Source: JBPCRW01 sp050996405 | GTDB taxonomy: Bacteria > Acidobacteriota > Blastocatellia > Pyrinomonadales > Pyrinomonadaceae | DNA length: 15,608 nucleotides | Assembly (NCBI GenBank): GCA_050996405.1 | Contig: JBPCRW010000178.1 | Location: forward strand, 1 to 15,608 | Direction: 5' to 3' | Part shown: one piece after another, positions 1 through 7,022 of the stretch | Layout of the letters: each line of letters begins with the position of its first letter | How positions within the stretch are numbered: the first letter of the stretch is position 1 | Translations under genes and position numbers: made by a program | The notes under the pieces: generated by a model | What the model was told of the DNA's origin: nothing | Database searches by the model: none | The model's input: only the letters and a program-made list of their open reading frames with translations

Positions 1-123
1 TAGTTCATTAAACCTGTCGTTAAAAAAAGAATTGTAAAAATAAAAAAGATTCGCCGCATCGTGTTTCCTCAAAAATGAATTCGCCGAAATCTTTGATGCG
101 GTTTCATGCGCTTTGGGTGAAAC

Positions 124-157
124 AAAAAAGAGCAACGCTTTTGTTCGCTGCTCTTTT
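124..157 (-). terminator. Intrinsic terminator after yggX-like gene
   Basis: A perfect 9-bp inverted repeat (126-134 with 149-157, AAAAGAGCA / TGCTCTTTT) encloses a 14-nt loop that can add two more C-G pairs. Read on the minus strand the stem runs into six T residues (complement of 124-129). It begins 22 nt past the yggX-like stop codon, as expected for a Rho-independent terminator closing the minus-strand run of genes. On the plus strand the stem is followed by CCC, so it should work in one direction only. The remaining 1-123 shows no gene or other clear signal. Confidence 0.75.
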
Positions 158-178
158 CCCTATCAATCTCTACTTAAC

Positions 179-475
179 TTACCACTGCACCGAACCTTCT
201 TTCGACGTATCGATGCTTGCGCCGTCAACGCCTTCGTTAAAAAGAAAAATCTTCAGTTGGTCAAACAGAAAATCGTGCGAATCCGGATTGGAAACGTCCA
301 AGCCGAAATGATTGATAAGCTGCTGCTGTTTTTTTATCCATTCCTGCCAGCAAGTTTGACAGATTTCATTATAAACGCGCTGACCGAGTTCGTTCGGAAA
401 CGGTGCGAATTTCATCTGTTCGCCCGCGCGTCCGCAACGCGCGCACTTAAATTTATCGCTTGAAAATAAAGCCAT
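179..475 (-). CDS. yggX: YggX-family Fe(II)-trafficking protein with two CxxC pairs
   Basis: A 98-residue protein resembling YggX, the small cytosolic protein thought to protect Fe-S clusters and move Fe(II) in enterobacteria. The family core is clear: PNELGQRVYNEI at about 27-38, then the W-QEW-KKQQ-LIN helix and a LF-FLF C-terminal part. Unlike E. coli YggX, which has a single conserved N-terminal cysteine, this protein carries C11-x2-C14 and C39-x2-C42, a four-cysteine set that could bind zinc or iron. Start chosen at ATG 475 because GAGGAG lies 7 nt upstream (483-488); a TTG at 490 overlaps that ribosome site and is rejected. It is last in the minus-strand redox gene run and followed by an intrinsic terminator. 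Family call is confident; the metal-site idea is inference. Confidence 0.85.
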   Translation of the reverse strand: MALFSSDKFKCARCGRAGEQMKFAPFPNELGQRVYNEICQTCWQEWIKKQQQLINHFGLDVSNPDSHDFLFDQLKIFLFNEGVDGASIDTSKEGSVQW

Positions 476-500
476 TTTAAAACTCCTCAAGAAATTTTAT

Positions 501-578
501 AACCACAGATTAACACAGATGAACGCGGATAAGAAAAATCGAAAAAACATCGGCGTTTATCCGCGTCAATCTGCGGTT
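501..578. repeat. Tandem-unit inverted repeat R1 (10-nt unit)
   Basis: The left arm (501-532) is three contiguous 10-mers: AACCACAGAT, TAACACAGAT, GAACGCGGAT. The right arm (557-578) is the reverse complement of a two-unit version: 9 bp pair perfectly (524-532 with 557-565), 11 of 13 pair further out (501-513 with 566-578), and one unit (514-523) bulges. The right arm includes two bases of the peroxiredoxin stop codon (577-579). It separates bcp from the yggX-like gene on the minus strand. No T tract follows, so it is not a standard terminator. Confidence 0.8.
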
Positions 579-1032
579 AAATTTCTTCCGCCTGCCTAAT
601 CGCCGCCAAAACTTCTTCATCGCTCGGCTTAAACAAACTGACGGGCTGAACTTTGCGATAAGCGATTTTTCCGTCTTTATCGACGACGACGACCGCCCGC
701 GCCGCGCGTTTCGGAAGCCAGGATTTCACGTCGTATTTTTCGACGACTTTGCCTGTTTCATCCGATAAAAGCGTGAACGGAAAATTATTTTTTTCGACGA
801 AATCTTTATGCGACTCAACCGAATCGGTCGAGATACCGGCAATCTCCGCGCCGGTTTTCGTATAATCCGCCCATTTGTCGCGCACCGAACACATTTGTTT
901 CGTGCAAACCGGCGAATTATCGGCAGGATAAAAAAGCAGAACGACTGTTTTTCCGCGCCGTTCGGATAAAGTCCAATCGTTTCCATCGCCGTCTTTCAAT
1001 GTAAAATCCGGTGCGGTTTCTCCAACTTTCAT
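577..1032 (-). CDS. bcp: Thioredoxin-dependent peroxiredoxin, Bcp/PrxQ type
   Basis: A 151-residue cytosolic peroxidase of the AhpC/TSA superfamily that reduces H2O2 and organic hydroperoxides with thioredoxin. The fold-defining VGETAPDFTLKD start, the LLFYPAD strand at 32-38 and the motif P36-x3-S40-x2-C43 are present. C43 is the predicted peroxidatic cysteine and C48, five residues on, the resolving one, the C-x4-C arrangement of Bcp/PrxQ atypical 2-Cys enzymes (E. coli C45/C50). Length matches the family. ATG at 1032 overlaps the stop of the upstream radical SAM gene as ATGA, so the two are probably translationally coupled. The stop codon at 577-579 is in the arm of repeat R1. Confidence 0.93.
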   Translation of the reverse strand: MKVGETAPDFTLKDGDGNDWTLSERRGKTVVLLFYPADNSPVCTKQMCSVRDKWADYTKTGAEIAGISTDSVESHKDFVEKNNFPFTLLSDETGKVVEKYDVKSWLPKRAARAVVVVDKDGKIAYRKVQPVSLFKPSDEEVLAAIRQAEEI

Positions 1033-2048
1033 AATGTTTTTTGAAAATCTCGAATATCTTTAAAAGGCTTTTCCGCATCGGTAAAATCAGGACGATAATA
1101 ATGCGAAGCCGATTCGTATTCCTGCATAAAACCTGTCTCCATTTCTAAATCTTCCAAAATTTCAATCGCCTTAAACCATTCTCTTTCCGAAATCCGGCGC
1201 GAAAGCAAAATGTAGCGTTTGTCCGTCGCGGCTTTGTTCGTCGCGTAATATTGCGCCATCAAACTGACGGCAGTTTTCGGCGAAAGCTCGTCGCGTATCC
1301 AGCGCAGGTTTTCCGCGATTCCCGCCAAATCATTTGGCAAAACCAGCAGACGAATTACTAAACCGCTTTTCAATAAACCATCGTCGTCATAAATTAATTT
1401 ATCACCCGTCTGCCGAAACATTTCCTTTATCGCTTCGCGCGCAAAAGTCGTGTAATCGCGCACTTTTGAATATTGAAAACCCGCGTCATTTTCGGCATAT
1501 TTCAAATCGGGCAGATAAACGTCAACGATGCCGTCCAATAATTTCAAGACTTCAACCGAATCGTAAGCGTTCGTGTTATAAACAATCGGCAATTTCAAAC
1601 CTTTTTCGGCGGCAATCAAAATCGCCCGCGCCATCTGCGGAACGAAATGCGTCGGCGAAACAAAAGCGATATTGTGACAGCCTTTCGCTTGTAATTCGAG
1701 CATCATTTCCGCCAGCCGTTCGTGCGAAATTTCATTGCGTTTCTGCGTTTTCCAGGTCTGCGAAATTTGATAATTCTGGCAATAGACGCAGCGCAGATTG
1801 CAGTTGCCGAAAAAGATATTTCCCGCGCCGTTTGTTCCCGATAAAACAGGTTCTTCGCCAAAGTGCGCCGTGTATGACGAAACAATCGGAAGCCGACCCG
1901 AATAACACGCGGCGATTTCGTCATTCAGACGATTATTGCCGCAATCTTTCGGGCAAATCACGCAGGATTCGAGAAGTTTTTCGAGCCGCAAAACTCTTGA
2001 TTCAAGTTCGCCCGCGCGATATAGTTCTAAAAATTTCGGTTCAGTCAT
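1029..2048 (-). CDS. pflX: PflX-like radical SAM protein (COG1313 type)
   Basis: A 339-residue radical SAM enzyme. The cluster-binding motif C83-x3-C87-x2-C90 (GNCNLRCVYC) is intact and preceded by HFGEEPVLSG (62-71), typical of the PflX group named after, but not proven to be, pyruvate formate-lyase activators. An N-terminal cysteine set (C29, C32, C36, C48) suggests a second metal or Fe-S site. The substrate is unknown; no glycyl-radical enzyme or AmmeMemoRadiSam partner is in the window. ATG 2048 has only a weak ribosome site. The gene overlaps bcp by 4 nt, tying it to redox genes. Family confident, function open. Confidence 0.88.
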   Translation of the reverse strand: MTEPKFLELYRAGELESRVLRLEKLLESCVICPKDCGNNRLNDEIAACYSGRLPIVSSYTAHFGEEPVLSGTNGAGNIFFGNCNLRCVYCQNYQISQTWKTQKRNEISHERLAEMMLELQAKGCHNIAFVSPTHFVPQMARAILIAAEKGLKLPIVYNTNAYDSVEVLKLLDGIVDVYLPDLKYAENDAGFQYSKVRDYTTFAREAIKEMFRQTGDKLIYDDDGLLKSGLVIRLLVLPNDLAGIAENLRWIRDELSPKTAVSLMAQYYATNKAATDKRYILLSRRISEREWFKAIEILEDLEMETGFMQEYESASHYYRPDFTDAEKPFKDIRDFQKTL

Positions 2049-2057
2049 ATATCAACT

Positions 2058-2134
2058 ATCAACGCTGAATGATGAACATGAATTTAAAACAAACTTTTCT
2101 TATTTCAGCGTTTATCATTTAGCGTTTATCAATG
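2058..2134. repeat. Tandem-unit inverted repeat R2 (14-nt unit)
   Basis: The right side has two adjacent near-copies of AGCGTTTATCATTT (2107-2120 and 2121-2134). The left arm (2058-2073) is the inverse; 14 of 16 positions pair with 2114-2129, and one mismatch would be a G-U pair in RNA. It fills most of the 90-nt gap between the DUF2721 gene and pflX. This is the most decayed of the seven repeats. Confidence 0.65.
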
Positions 2135-2138
2135 GTCT

Positions 2139-2720
2139 TCAGTCTTTCGTTTTCTCTATATTTTCGTCAATTATTTTTGTGTAGCGGCTGATAATTTCGC
2201 GCGGCGCGACGGTTTTCGCCAATCGCCACGTAAAATCCATTTCGGCGTTTATTGTCGCCGTCGCCATTCTGGTTTCGCGCACCATCAAAACGCTGCCCCA
2301 AAAAATATACATAATGCCGATAATTCCCACCGGAATCGGAATCCAGCGATACGACGTAAAAAATGATGCAATCGCAATCGTCACGCTGGTCAGAATAAAA
2401 AGACACAAGCCGAAATAAAAAGCGACCATCGCGCGCTGCAAAATCCGCGAGCGGCTGGTTACTTTGTCGAGCAGATTAACCACCGTTTCGAGCCGCGCGT
2501 CATACAGTGGAATCGTCTTTTTATCTTCGACCGAAATCAACTCGCTCAAACGTTTTTCGAGTTCGCGCGCGCGGTCAATCACGCGCCCCAATCTGGTCGA
2601 AGTCGAAAGCACAAGCGAACCCGTCGCCGAAATAAGCAAAGTCGGCGTAACCATCGCCGTCAAAAATTCAATCGTCGAATTCAGCGCGTTCGGATTAACG
2701 TTTATCAAATCGCCAGCCAT
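2139..2720 (-). CDS. DUF2721 family membrane protein
   Basis: A 193-residue inner-membrane protein matching DUF2721. The diagnostic segment is a first hydrophobic helix (about 20-39, FLTAMVTPTLLISATGSLVL) running into STRLGRVIDRARELEKRL (40-57), followed by two more helices at about 99-121 and 128-147. The region around 50-90 is charged and probably cytosolic. Function is unknown for the family. ATG 2720 lies 6 nt after the msrC stop, so the two are almost certainly co-transcribed. No catalytic motif is visible. Confidence 0.82.
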   Translation of the reverse strand: MAGDLINVNPNALNSTIEFLTAMVTPTLLISATGSLVLSTSTRLGRVIDRARELEKRLSELISVEDKKTIPLYDARLETVVNLLDKVTSRSRILQRAMVAFYFGLCLFILTSVTIAIASFFTSYRWIPIPVGIIGIMYIFWGSVLMVRETRMATATINAEMDFTWRLAKTVAPREIISRYTKIIDENIEKTKD

Positions 2721-2726
2721 AAAAAT

Positions 2727-3233
2727 CTATTTTAACGCAAAGTTTTTCCTTAGCAGATTTTCAATAATTTTTACGATTTTCCGCAATCCATCCGCATCTG
2801 TTTCGTCGAAATCATTTAACTTATCGCTGTCAATATCCAATACGCCGAAAACTTCGCCCGCCGCGTCGAAAATCGGCAGAACAATTTCGGATTTTGACGC
2901 GCCCGCGCAAACGATGTGTCCGGCAAATTCGCCAACATTCGGCACAATCACGATTTTTTTCGTCGTCAAACAATGTCCGCAAACGCCTTTGTCAAAATCA
3001 ATCCGCGTGCAGGCAATCTTGCCTTGAAAAGCGTTTAAGACAAGCTGATTTTCTTTTTTCAGATAAAATCCGACCCAGAAAAAATTAAACGCTTCTTTTA
3101 AAACCGCCGCGATATTCGCCAGATTTGCGACCAAATCCGTCTCGTCCGAAACCAACGCTTCCACTTGCGGCGCGATTTCGCCGTAGATGATTTTCCTGTC
3201 CGATGTTTTTGAAAAAGCTAAACTTTCCGCCAT
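2727..3233 (-). CDS. msrC: Free methionine-(R)-sulfoxide reductase (GAF-type fRMsr)
   Basis: A 168-residue GAF-domain enzyme that reduces free methionine-R-sulfoxide using thioredoxin. The three functional cysteines are C75 (QGKIAC), C85 (GVCG) and C109 (GHIVC). Their spacing of 10 and 24 matches E. coli YebR/MsrC, in which the last is the catalytic one. W53, Y57, the SEIVLP segment and GVLDIDS also match. The extra C88 is unusual. Length is normal. It is the first gene of the minus-strand run with DUF2721, pflX, bcp and yggX, consistent with oxidative-damage repair. Any promoter must be inside or very near inverted repeat R3, which fills the divergent gap upstream. Confidence 0.92.
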   Translation of the reverse strand: MAESLAFSKTSDRKIIYGEIAPQVEALVSDETDLVANLANIAAVLKEAFNFFWVGFYLKKENQLVLNAFQGKIACTRIDFDKGVCGHCLTTKKIVIVPNVGEFAGHIVCAGASKSEIVLPIFDAAGEVFGVLDIDSDKLNDFDETDADGLRKIVKIIENLLRKNFALK

Positions 3234-3241
3234 ATTTCGAG

Positions 3242-3351
3242 TTTATCACGAAAGAGTTTAGCCACGAATTACACGAATTACGCGAATAAAGAATCAATTA
3301 TTTTATTTGTGTTATTCGTGTAATTCGTGGCTAAAACTTCTTTGTGATAAA
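3242..3351. repeat. Tandem-unit inverted repeat R3 (9-nt unit)
   Basis: The left arm contains three contiguous 9-mers, CCACGAATT, ACACGAATT, ACGCGAATA (3262-3288). A 22-bp core pairs perfectly (3257-3278 with 3314-3335), and the repeat continues outward with a few mismatches to 3242 and 3351. The loop is about 35 nt and A/T rich. It occupies 110 of the 127 nt between the divergent msrC and phosphatase starts, so promoters for both genes must overlap it. Confidence 0.88.
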
Positions 3352-3360
3352 TTTAAAACA

Positions 3361-4224
3361 ATGTTGGAAAAAGAACTGGAAACGGCGATTGAACTGGCGC
3401 GAAAAGCTAGCGTTTTAATCCTGGATTTTTACGAAAACGGTTTTGAAATTGAAGAAAAAATCGGCATTGACAATTTCGCCGAACCCGTCACGATTGCCGA
3501 CAAACTCGCCAGCAAATTGATTGTCGAAGGCTTGCACGAAACGTTTCCCGACGACGCGATTTTGAGTGAAGAAGAATCGGACGACACGGAAAAACGTTTG
3601 TCGAAAAAACGCGCGTGGATAATTGACCCGATTGACGGAACGCAGAGTTTTGTTGATAAAGCCGGAGATTTCGCTGTGCAAATCGGCTTGACGGAAAACG
3701 GCGAATCCGTTTTAGGCGTGGTGCTTTTGCCGTTTTACAACTGTTTATATTTTGCCTCGAAAGACGCGGGCGCGTTTGCGGTTGAAAAAAACGAGTCGCC
3801 GAAACGATTGCGGGTTTCGGATAAAACCGATTTTCCGGCAATGAATCTCGCGGTTTCGCGCAATCATTTAAGTCCGAAAATGTCGCATATCGCAAAAGAT
3901 TTAGGCATCGGCAAAATTACCAAACGCGGCTCGGTCGGTTTGAAAGTCGGCTTAATTGCAGAAAAAATTTGTGATTTGTATATTCATCTTTCCCCGCGCA
4001 CAAAATTCTGGGATACTTGCGCGCCGCAAATAATTTTAGAAGAAGCGGGCGGAAAATTAACCGATATTTTCGGCGGGAAAATTCGTTACAATTTGCGCGA
4101 CGTTCAGAATCATAACGGAATTGCGGCATCAAACGGCGCAGCGCACGAAAAAGTTATCACGAGTTTGAAACCGCTGCTTGGTAAATTCGGACGTTTGCGC
4201 GTCAAAGCAAAAAGTCGTCCGTAA
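3361..4224 (+). CDS. Inositol monophosphatase/CysQ-family phosphatase
   Basis: A 287-residue Mg-dependent, Li-sensitive-type phosphatase. Metal-ligand motifs are in the family order: SEEES at 69-73, WIIDPIDGTQSF at 86-97 (D89, D92, T94) and WDT at 217-219 followed by EEAGG. The family dephosphorylates inositol phosphates, fructose-1,6-bisphosphate or 3'-phosphoadenosine 5'-phosphate; the sequence resembles CysQ as much as SuhB, so the substrate is left open. ATG 3361 is chosen because the in-frame extension back to 3307 translates repeat R3. A GATAAA-like -10 at 3345-3350 would put the transcript start close to the ATG, which is tentative. It converges on rpiA. Confidence 0.88.
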   Translation: MLEKELETAIELARKASVLILDFYENGFEIEEKIGIDNFAEPVTIADKLASKLIVEGLHETFPDDAILSEEESDDTEKRLSKKRAWIIDPIDGTQSFVDKAGDFAVQIGLTENGESVLGVVLLPFYNCLYFASKDAGAFAVEKNESPKRLRVSDKTDFPAMNLAVSRNHLSPKMSHIAKDLGIGKITKRGSVGLKVGLIAEKICDLYIHLSPRTKFWDTCAPQIILEEAGGKLTDIFGGKIRYNLRDVQNHNGIAASNGAAHEKVITSLKPLLGKFGRLRVKAKSRP

Positions 4225-4265
4225 TTTAATTCATCATTTCAAAACGCGCGGCGTATATTTGATTT

Positions 4266-4940
4266 TTACCGTGTAAATTCTTTGATTTCAAATTCAAACG
4301 CGACGACAGCGCGTGTTGCCATATCGATAAAAAAACCCGTTTCGACAACGCCCGTCAGATGTTTTAATTTCCGCTCCAACCGCGCCGCGTCATCGCCGGA
4401 AAATTTCAAATCGGCGATGTAATTTCCGTTGTCGGTGATGACGATTTCATCGTTTTTGACGCGCAAAACAGGATTGCCGAATTTTTTCAGTCTTTCTAAA
4501 GTTGACTCAAAACCGAAGCGCGCAATCTCGACTGGCAGCGGCATTTTTTCGCCCAAACGATTGACCATTTTCGTATAATCGGCGACGACGATAAATTCCT
4601 TCGCCCGCATTTCGACCAGCTTTTCGCGCAACAGTGCCGCGCCCGCGCCTTTGATTAAATCTAAGTTCGGCGCGATTTCGTCCGCGCCGTCAATCGCAAT
4701 ATCGAGTAATTGTGTGTCCAAATCTTCGCACATAATTCCGTTTTCACGCGCCAGGTTTTCGCTTTCGACGCTCGTCGCCACGCCCGTGATATTTTCGAGT
4801 TCGCCCGTTTTGATTTTTCGCGCGATTTCCAAAATCGCATATTTCGCCGTCGAACCCGTGCCAAGCCCGACGCGCATTCCGCTTTTCACAAATCGGGCAG
4901 CGCGTTTCGCCGCTTCTGCTTTCAAATTTTCGAGATTCAT
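4266..4940 (-). CDS. rpiA: Ribose-5-phosphate isomerase A
   Basis: A 224-residue enzyme interconverting ribose-5-phosphate and ribulose-5-phosphate in the non-oxidative pentose phosphate pathway. The phosphate-binding loop GLGTGST is at 25-31. The catalytic set is complete: D84 and D87 in DGADEI, K97 in IKGAGAA and E106 in REK, each offset by three from E. coli D81, D84, K94 and E103. Length is normal. It is a single gene, convergent with the phosphatase (41-nt gap, no clear terminator) and divergent from sbcD. ATG at 4940 has no strong ribosome site. Confidence 0.96.
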   Translation of the reverse strand: MNLENLKAEAAKRAARFVKSGMRVGLGTGSTAKYAILEIARKIKTGELENITGVATSVESENLARENGIMCEDLDTQLLDIAIDGADEIAPNLDLIKGAGAALLREKLVEMRAKEFIVVADYTKMVNRLGEKMPLPVEIARFGFESTLERLKKFGNPVLRVKNDEIVITDNGNYIADLKFSGDDAARLERKLKHLTGVVETGFFIDMATRAVVAFEFEIKEFTR

Positions 4941-4998
4941 AAATTTTGCATTTTAATTTAACGCATCGAAGCGGAAAAGAAAATTCCGTTTTGATTTG

Positions 4999-5007
4999 TG
5001 GTAAAAT
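4999..5007 (+). promoter_or_regulatory. Putative extended -10 promoter of the SbcD-like gene
   Basis: TGG followed by TAAAAT (5002-5007) fits the extended -10 form TGn-TATAAT; no convincing -35 is present. The ATG begins at 5014, about where transcription would start, and no Shine-Dalgarno sequence is visible. If used, the mRNA would be leaderless. Pattern match only. Confidence 0.45.
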
Positions 5008-5013
5008 CTGGCT

Positions 5014-6267
5014 ATGAAATTCCTGCACATTTCCGACGTGCATTTAGGCTGCACGCGCTATCAATTAAGCGAATCGCCGCGCGATTTTTTCGATGCGTGG
5101 TTTGACGTTTTGGAAAAACACGCCATTGCCGAAAAAGTTGAATTCGTTATCATTTGCGGCGACTTTTTTCACAAACGCCACGTTGACCCGCAGACGATGA
5201 ATCACGCTTTTTACGGTTTGCAAAAACTGCGCGAAGCGGAAATTCCGGTCGTCGTTATCGAAGGCAATCACGACCAGCATTACAATGACGTGCGGCACAG
5301 TTGGCTGCGCTCTTTAAACGATTGGGGTTTGATAAAACTGCTCGAACCGGATTCGGACGACTCGAATAAATTTAAAATTTGGGATGAACTAACGAAAAGC
5401 GGCTCGTTCATTGACATCGGGCGCGCGCGCGTTTTCGGCTCACACTGGTATGGCGCGGCGGCAAACGTGGCGATTCCGATGATTACAAAATCAATTCAGG
5501 AAAATCGCCGCGAAAATGCGTTTCATATTTTGATGCTGCATACGGATGTCGAAGGTCATCAGACGCATCCGATTCCCGCGTTGAGTTTGGCGAATCTGAA
5601 GGAATTAAAAGCGGCGGTCGAGTATGTCGGACTCGGACACACGCATAAATATTACGAAATTGATAACTGGGCGTTTAATCCAGGCTCGCTCGAAGTCACC
5701 AGCATTGACGAATACCGCGAAGAACACGGCGCGTTTTTAGTCGAAGTGACGGGCGAAAATCAAATTACGGCGCGGCATCTCAAAGATTACCGGCAACGCC
5801 CGTTTCAACGACTAATTTTTGATGTTTCCGGTCGTCCCGAACCTAAAGACGTTACTGAAGGCGTTTTAAATCTGGTCAAAACGGAGGCAAAAACTTTTGA
5901 TGAAAAACAGCCGATTATCGAAATCACTTTGCGCGGACATTTAGGATTCAAAAATTCCGATTTAGAAATTCAGGAAATCCGCGAAAAAGCGCAAAAACTG
6001 ACAGATGCTTTGCACGTTCGCATCAAAAATCACTCCGCGCCGATTGAATACGCGGTCGCGGCTGATGCGGGAGAAGATGTTTCACGCGAAGAATTGGAAC
6101 GTCGTGTGATTGAAGATTTGATAGCACGTCAACCGCGCTACAATCTTCGCGTTAGAGAAATGACCGATGTCATTATCGGCGCAAAACGTTCTGCGCTTAA
6201 TGACGAACTACCGGAAAAAATTGTAGATTTCATTTCGTTAAAGTTAGCAGTAAGCGGTGAGCAGTAA
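5014..6267 (+). CDS. sbcD: SbcD/Mre11-like DNA repair nuclease subunit
   Basis: A 417-residue metallophosphoesterase of the SbcD/Mre11/YhaO group, which cuts DNA ends and hairpins, usually with an SbcC/Rad50 ATPase. The metal-site motifs run in order: D8-x-H10 (SDVHLG), G49-D50, GNHDQ at 84-88 (N85, H86), LHTD near 174-177 and GHTH near 208-211. The rest is a capping and C-terminal region. No SbcC lies next door; the next gene is a Lon-N protein. The last few residues (VSGEQ) and the TAA at 6265-6267 are encoded by inverted repeat R4, so the native C-terminus may have been altered. It could be a stand-alone YhaO-type nuclease rather than true SbcD. Confidence 0.85.
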   Translation: MKFLHISDVHLGCTRYQLSESPRDFFDAWFDVLEKHAIAEKVEFVIICGDFFHKRHVDPQTMNHAFYGLQKLREAEIPVVVIEGNHDQHYNDVRHSWLRSLNDWGLIKLLEPDSDDSNKFKIWDELTKSGSFIDIGRARVFGSHWYGAAANVAIPMITKSIQENRRENAFHILMLHTDVEGHQTHPIPALSLANLKELKAAVEYVGLGHTHKYYEIDNWAFNPGSLEVTSIDEYREEHGAFLVEVTGENQITARHLKDYRQRPFQRLIFDVSGRPEPKDVTEGVLNLVKTEAKTFDEKQPIIEITLRGHLGFKNSDLEIQEIREKAQKLTDALHVRIKNHSAPIEYAVAADAGEDVSREELERRVIEDLIARQPRYNLRVREMTDVIIGAKRSALNDELPEKIVDFISLKLAVSGEQ

Positions 6268-6311
6268 GCAGAAAAGAGCAGAACTGCTCACCGCTTACTG
6301 CTCACCGCTCA
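6246..6311. repeat. Tandem-unit inverted repeat R4 (14-nt unit)
   Basis: A perfect 20-bp inverted repeat (6246-6265 with 6283-6302) around a 17-nt loop. The right arm is two adjacent 14-mers differing at one position, CTGCTCACCGCTTA (6284-6297) and CTGCTCACCGCTCA (6298-6311). The left arm is the inverse and repeats less exactly (6246-6259, 6260-6273). It contains the end of the sbcD reading frame and stops 9 nt before the Lon-N ATG. No T tract follows on either strand. Confidence 0.92.
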
Positions 6312-6320
6312 CTAAAAACC

Positions 6321-7022
6321 ATGTCTGAAAACACAGAAAAAGTTCTCGGCGTAAAATTTCTGCCGATTTTTCCTTTGCCGGTCGTGCTGCTGCCGAACGA
6401 ACTGTTGCCGCTCCATATTTTCGAGCCGCGTTACCAGCAAATGCTGCGCGACATCGGACTTGAAAAAAATCTGTTCGGCGTGTCGTATTTTGATGCGCGG
6501 GAAACGGATTCGTCGAAACCCGAAACGGGCAGTTTCGGTTGCGCGGCGGAAGTTCGTGAAACGCAGATACTCGCGGGCGGGCGGTCGAATATTATTGCAA
6601 TCGGCGTTATGCGTTATCGTTTGGAAAATTATGTCGAAGCGAATGAACCATATGCGGTTGCCGAAATTTCGTTTTTTGAAGACGATGCGGAAGACGAAAA
6701 TCTGATTAAACCGCTTGCCGACGAAGTTTTCGCGCTGTTTATGCGAATCGCCAATGCCGCCAACGATTTGAGCGGCGCGCGCGGAAAATTTCCAGATTTG
6801 CCGCAAGCCGAACCGCAGCAGCTTTCATTTCTGGTCGCCGCCGCATTCAATCTTGAAGCGAAATTAAAATATGAATTACTGGAAACGCGCTCGACGATTG
6901 AGAGGCTTGAACGCCTGCGCGAAATCCTTCGCGGTTCGGTCGAAAAAATCGAAGACAGCGCGGCGATTGCAAAAGTCGCCAAAACAAATGGTCACAGCAA
7001 GAAAAAGATAAACCTTGAATAG
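6321..7022 (+). CDS. Lon N-terminal-domain (LonN/PUA-like) protein
   Basis: A 233-residue stand-alone relative of the substrate-recognition domain of Lon protease (COG2802 type). The signature FPLPVVLLPNELLPLHIFEPRYQQML (17-42) is followed by the beta-rich domain (FGV, EVRETQILAGGRSNIIAIGVMRY) and then a helical C-terminal part (about 160-215). There are no AAA+ or protease domains, so it is not Lon itself; a role in binding proteins or peptides is only inferred. It follows sbcD on the same strand, separated by repeat R4. Its TAG stop (7020-7022) is in the left arm of repeat R5. Confidence 0.87.
   Translation: MSENTEKVLGVKFLPIFPLPVVLLPNELLPLHIFEPRYQQMLRDIGLEKNLFGVSYFDARETDSSKPETGSFGCAAEVRETQILAGGRSNIIAIGVMRYRLENYVEANEPYAVAEISFFEDDAEDENLIKPLADEVFALFMRIANAANDLSGARGKFPDLPQAEPQQLSFLVAAAFNLEAKLKYELLETRSTIERLERLREILRGSVEKIEDSAAIAKVAKTNGHSKKKINLE

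Noticed and set aside
54..101. 7-bp inverted repeat CCGCATC / GATGCGG
   Set aside because: The loop is 34 nt and the match is short enough to arise by chance; no T tract.
75..463. Two plus-strand frames opposite the yggX-like gene
   Set aside because: They are antisense to a gene with clear family identity and a good ribosome site, and cross its terminator.
476..490. TTG start extending the yggX-like protein by five residues
   Set aside because: The codon overlaps the GAGGAG ribosome site that serves ATG 475.
3307..3360. N-terminal extension of the phosphatase
   Set aside because: It translates the arm of inverted repeat R3; family proteins start near ATG 3361.
4971..4988. 5-bp inverted repeat CGGAA / TTCCG in the rpiA-sbcD gap as an operator
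   Set aside because: Too short to support a regulator site.
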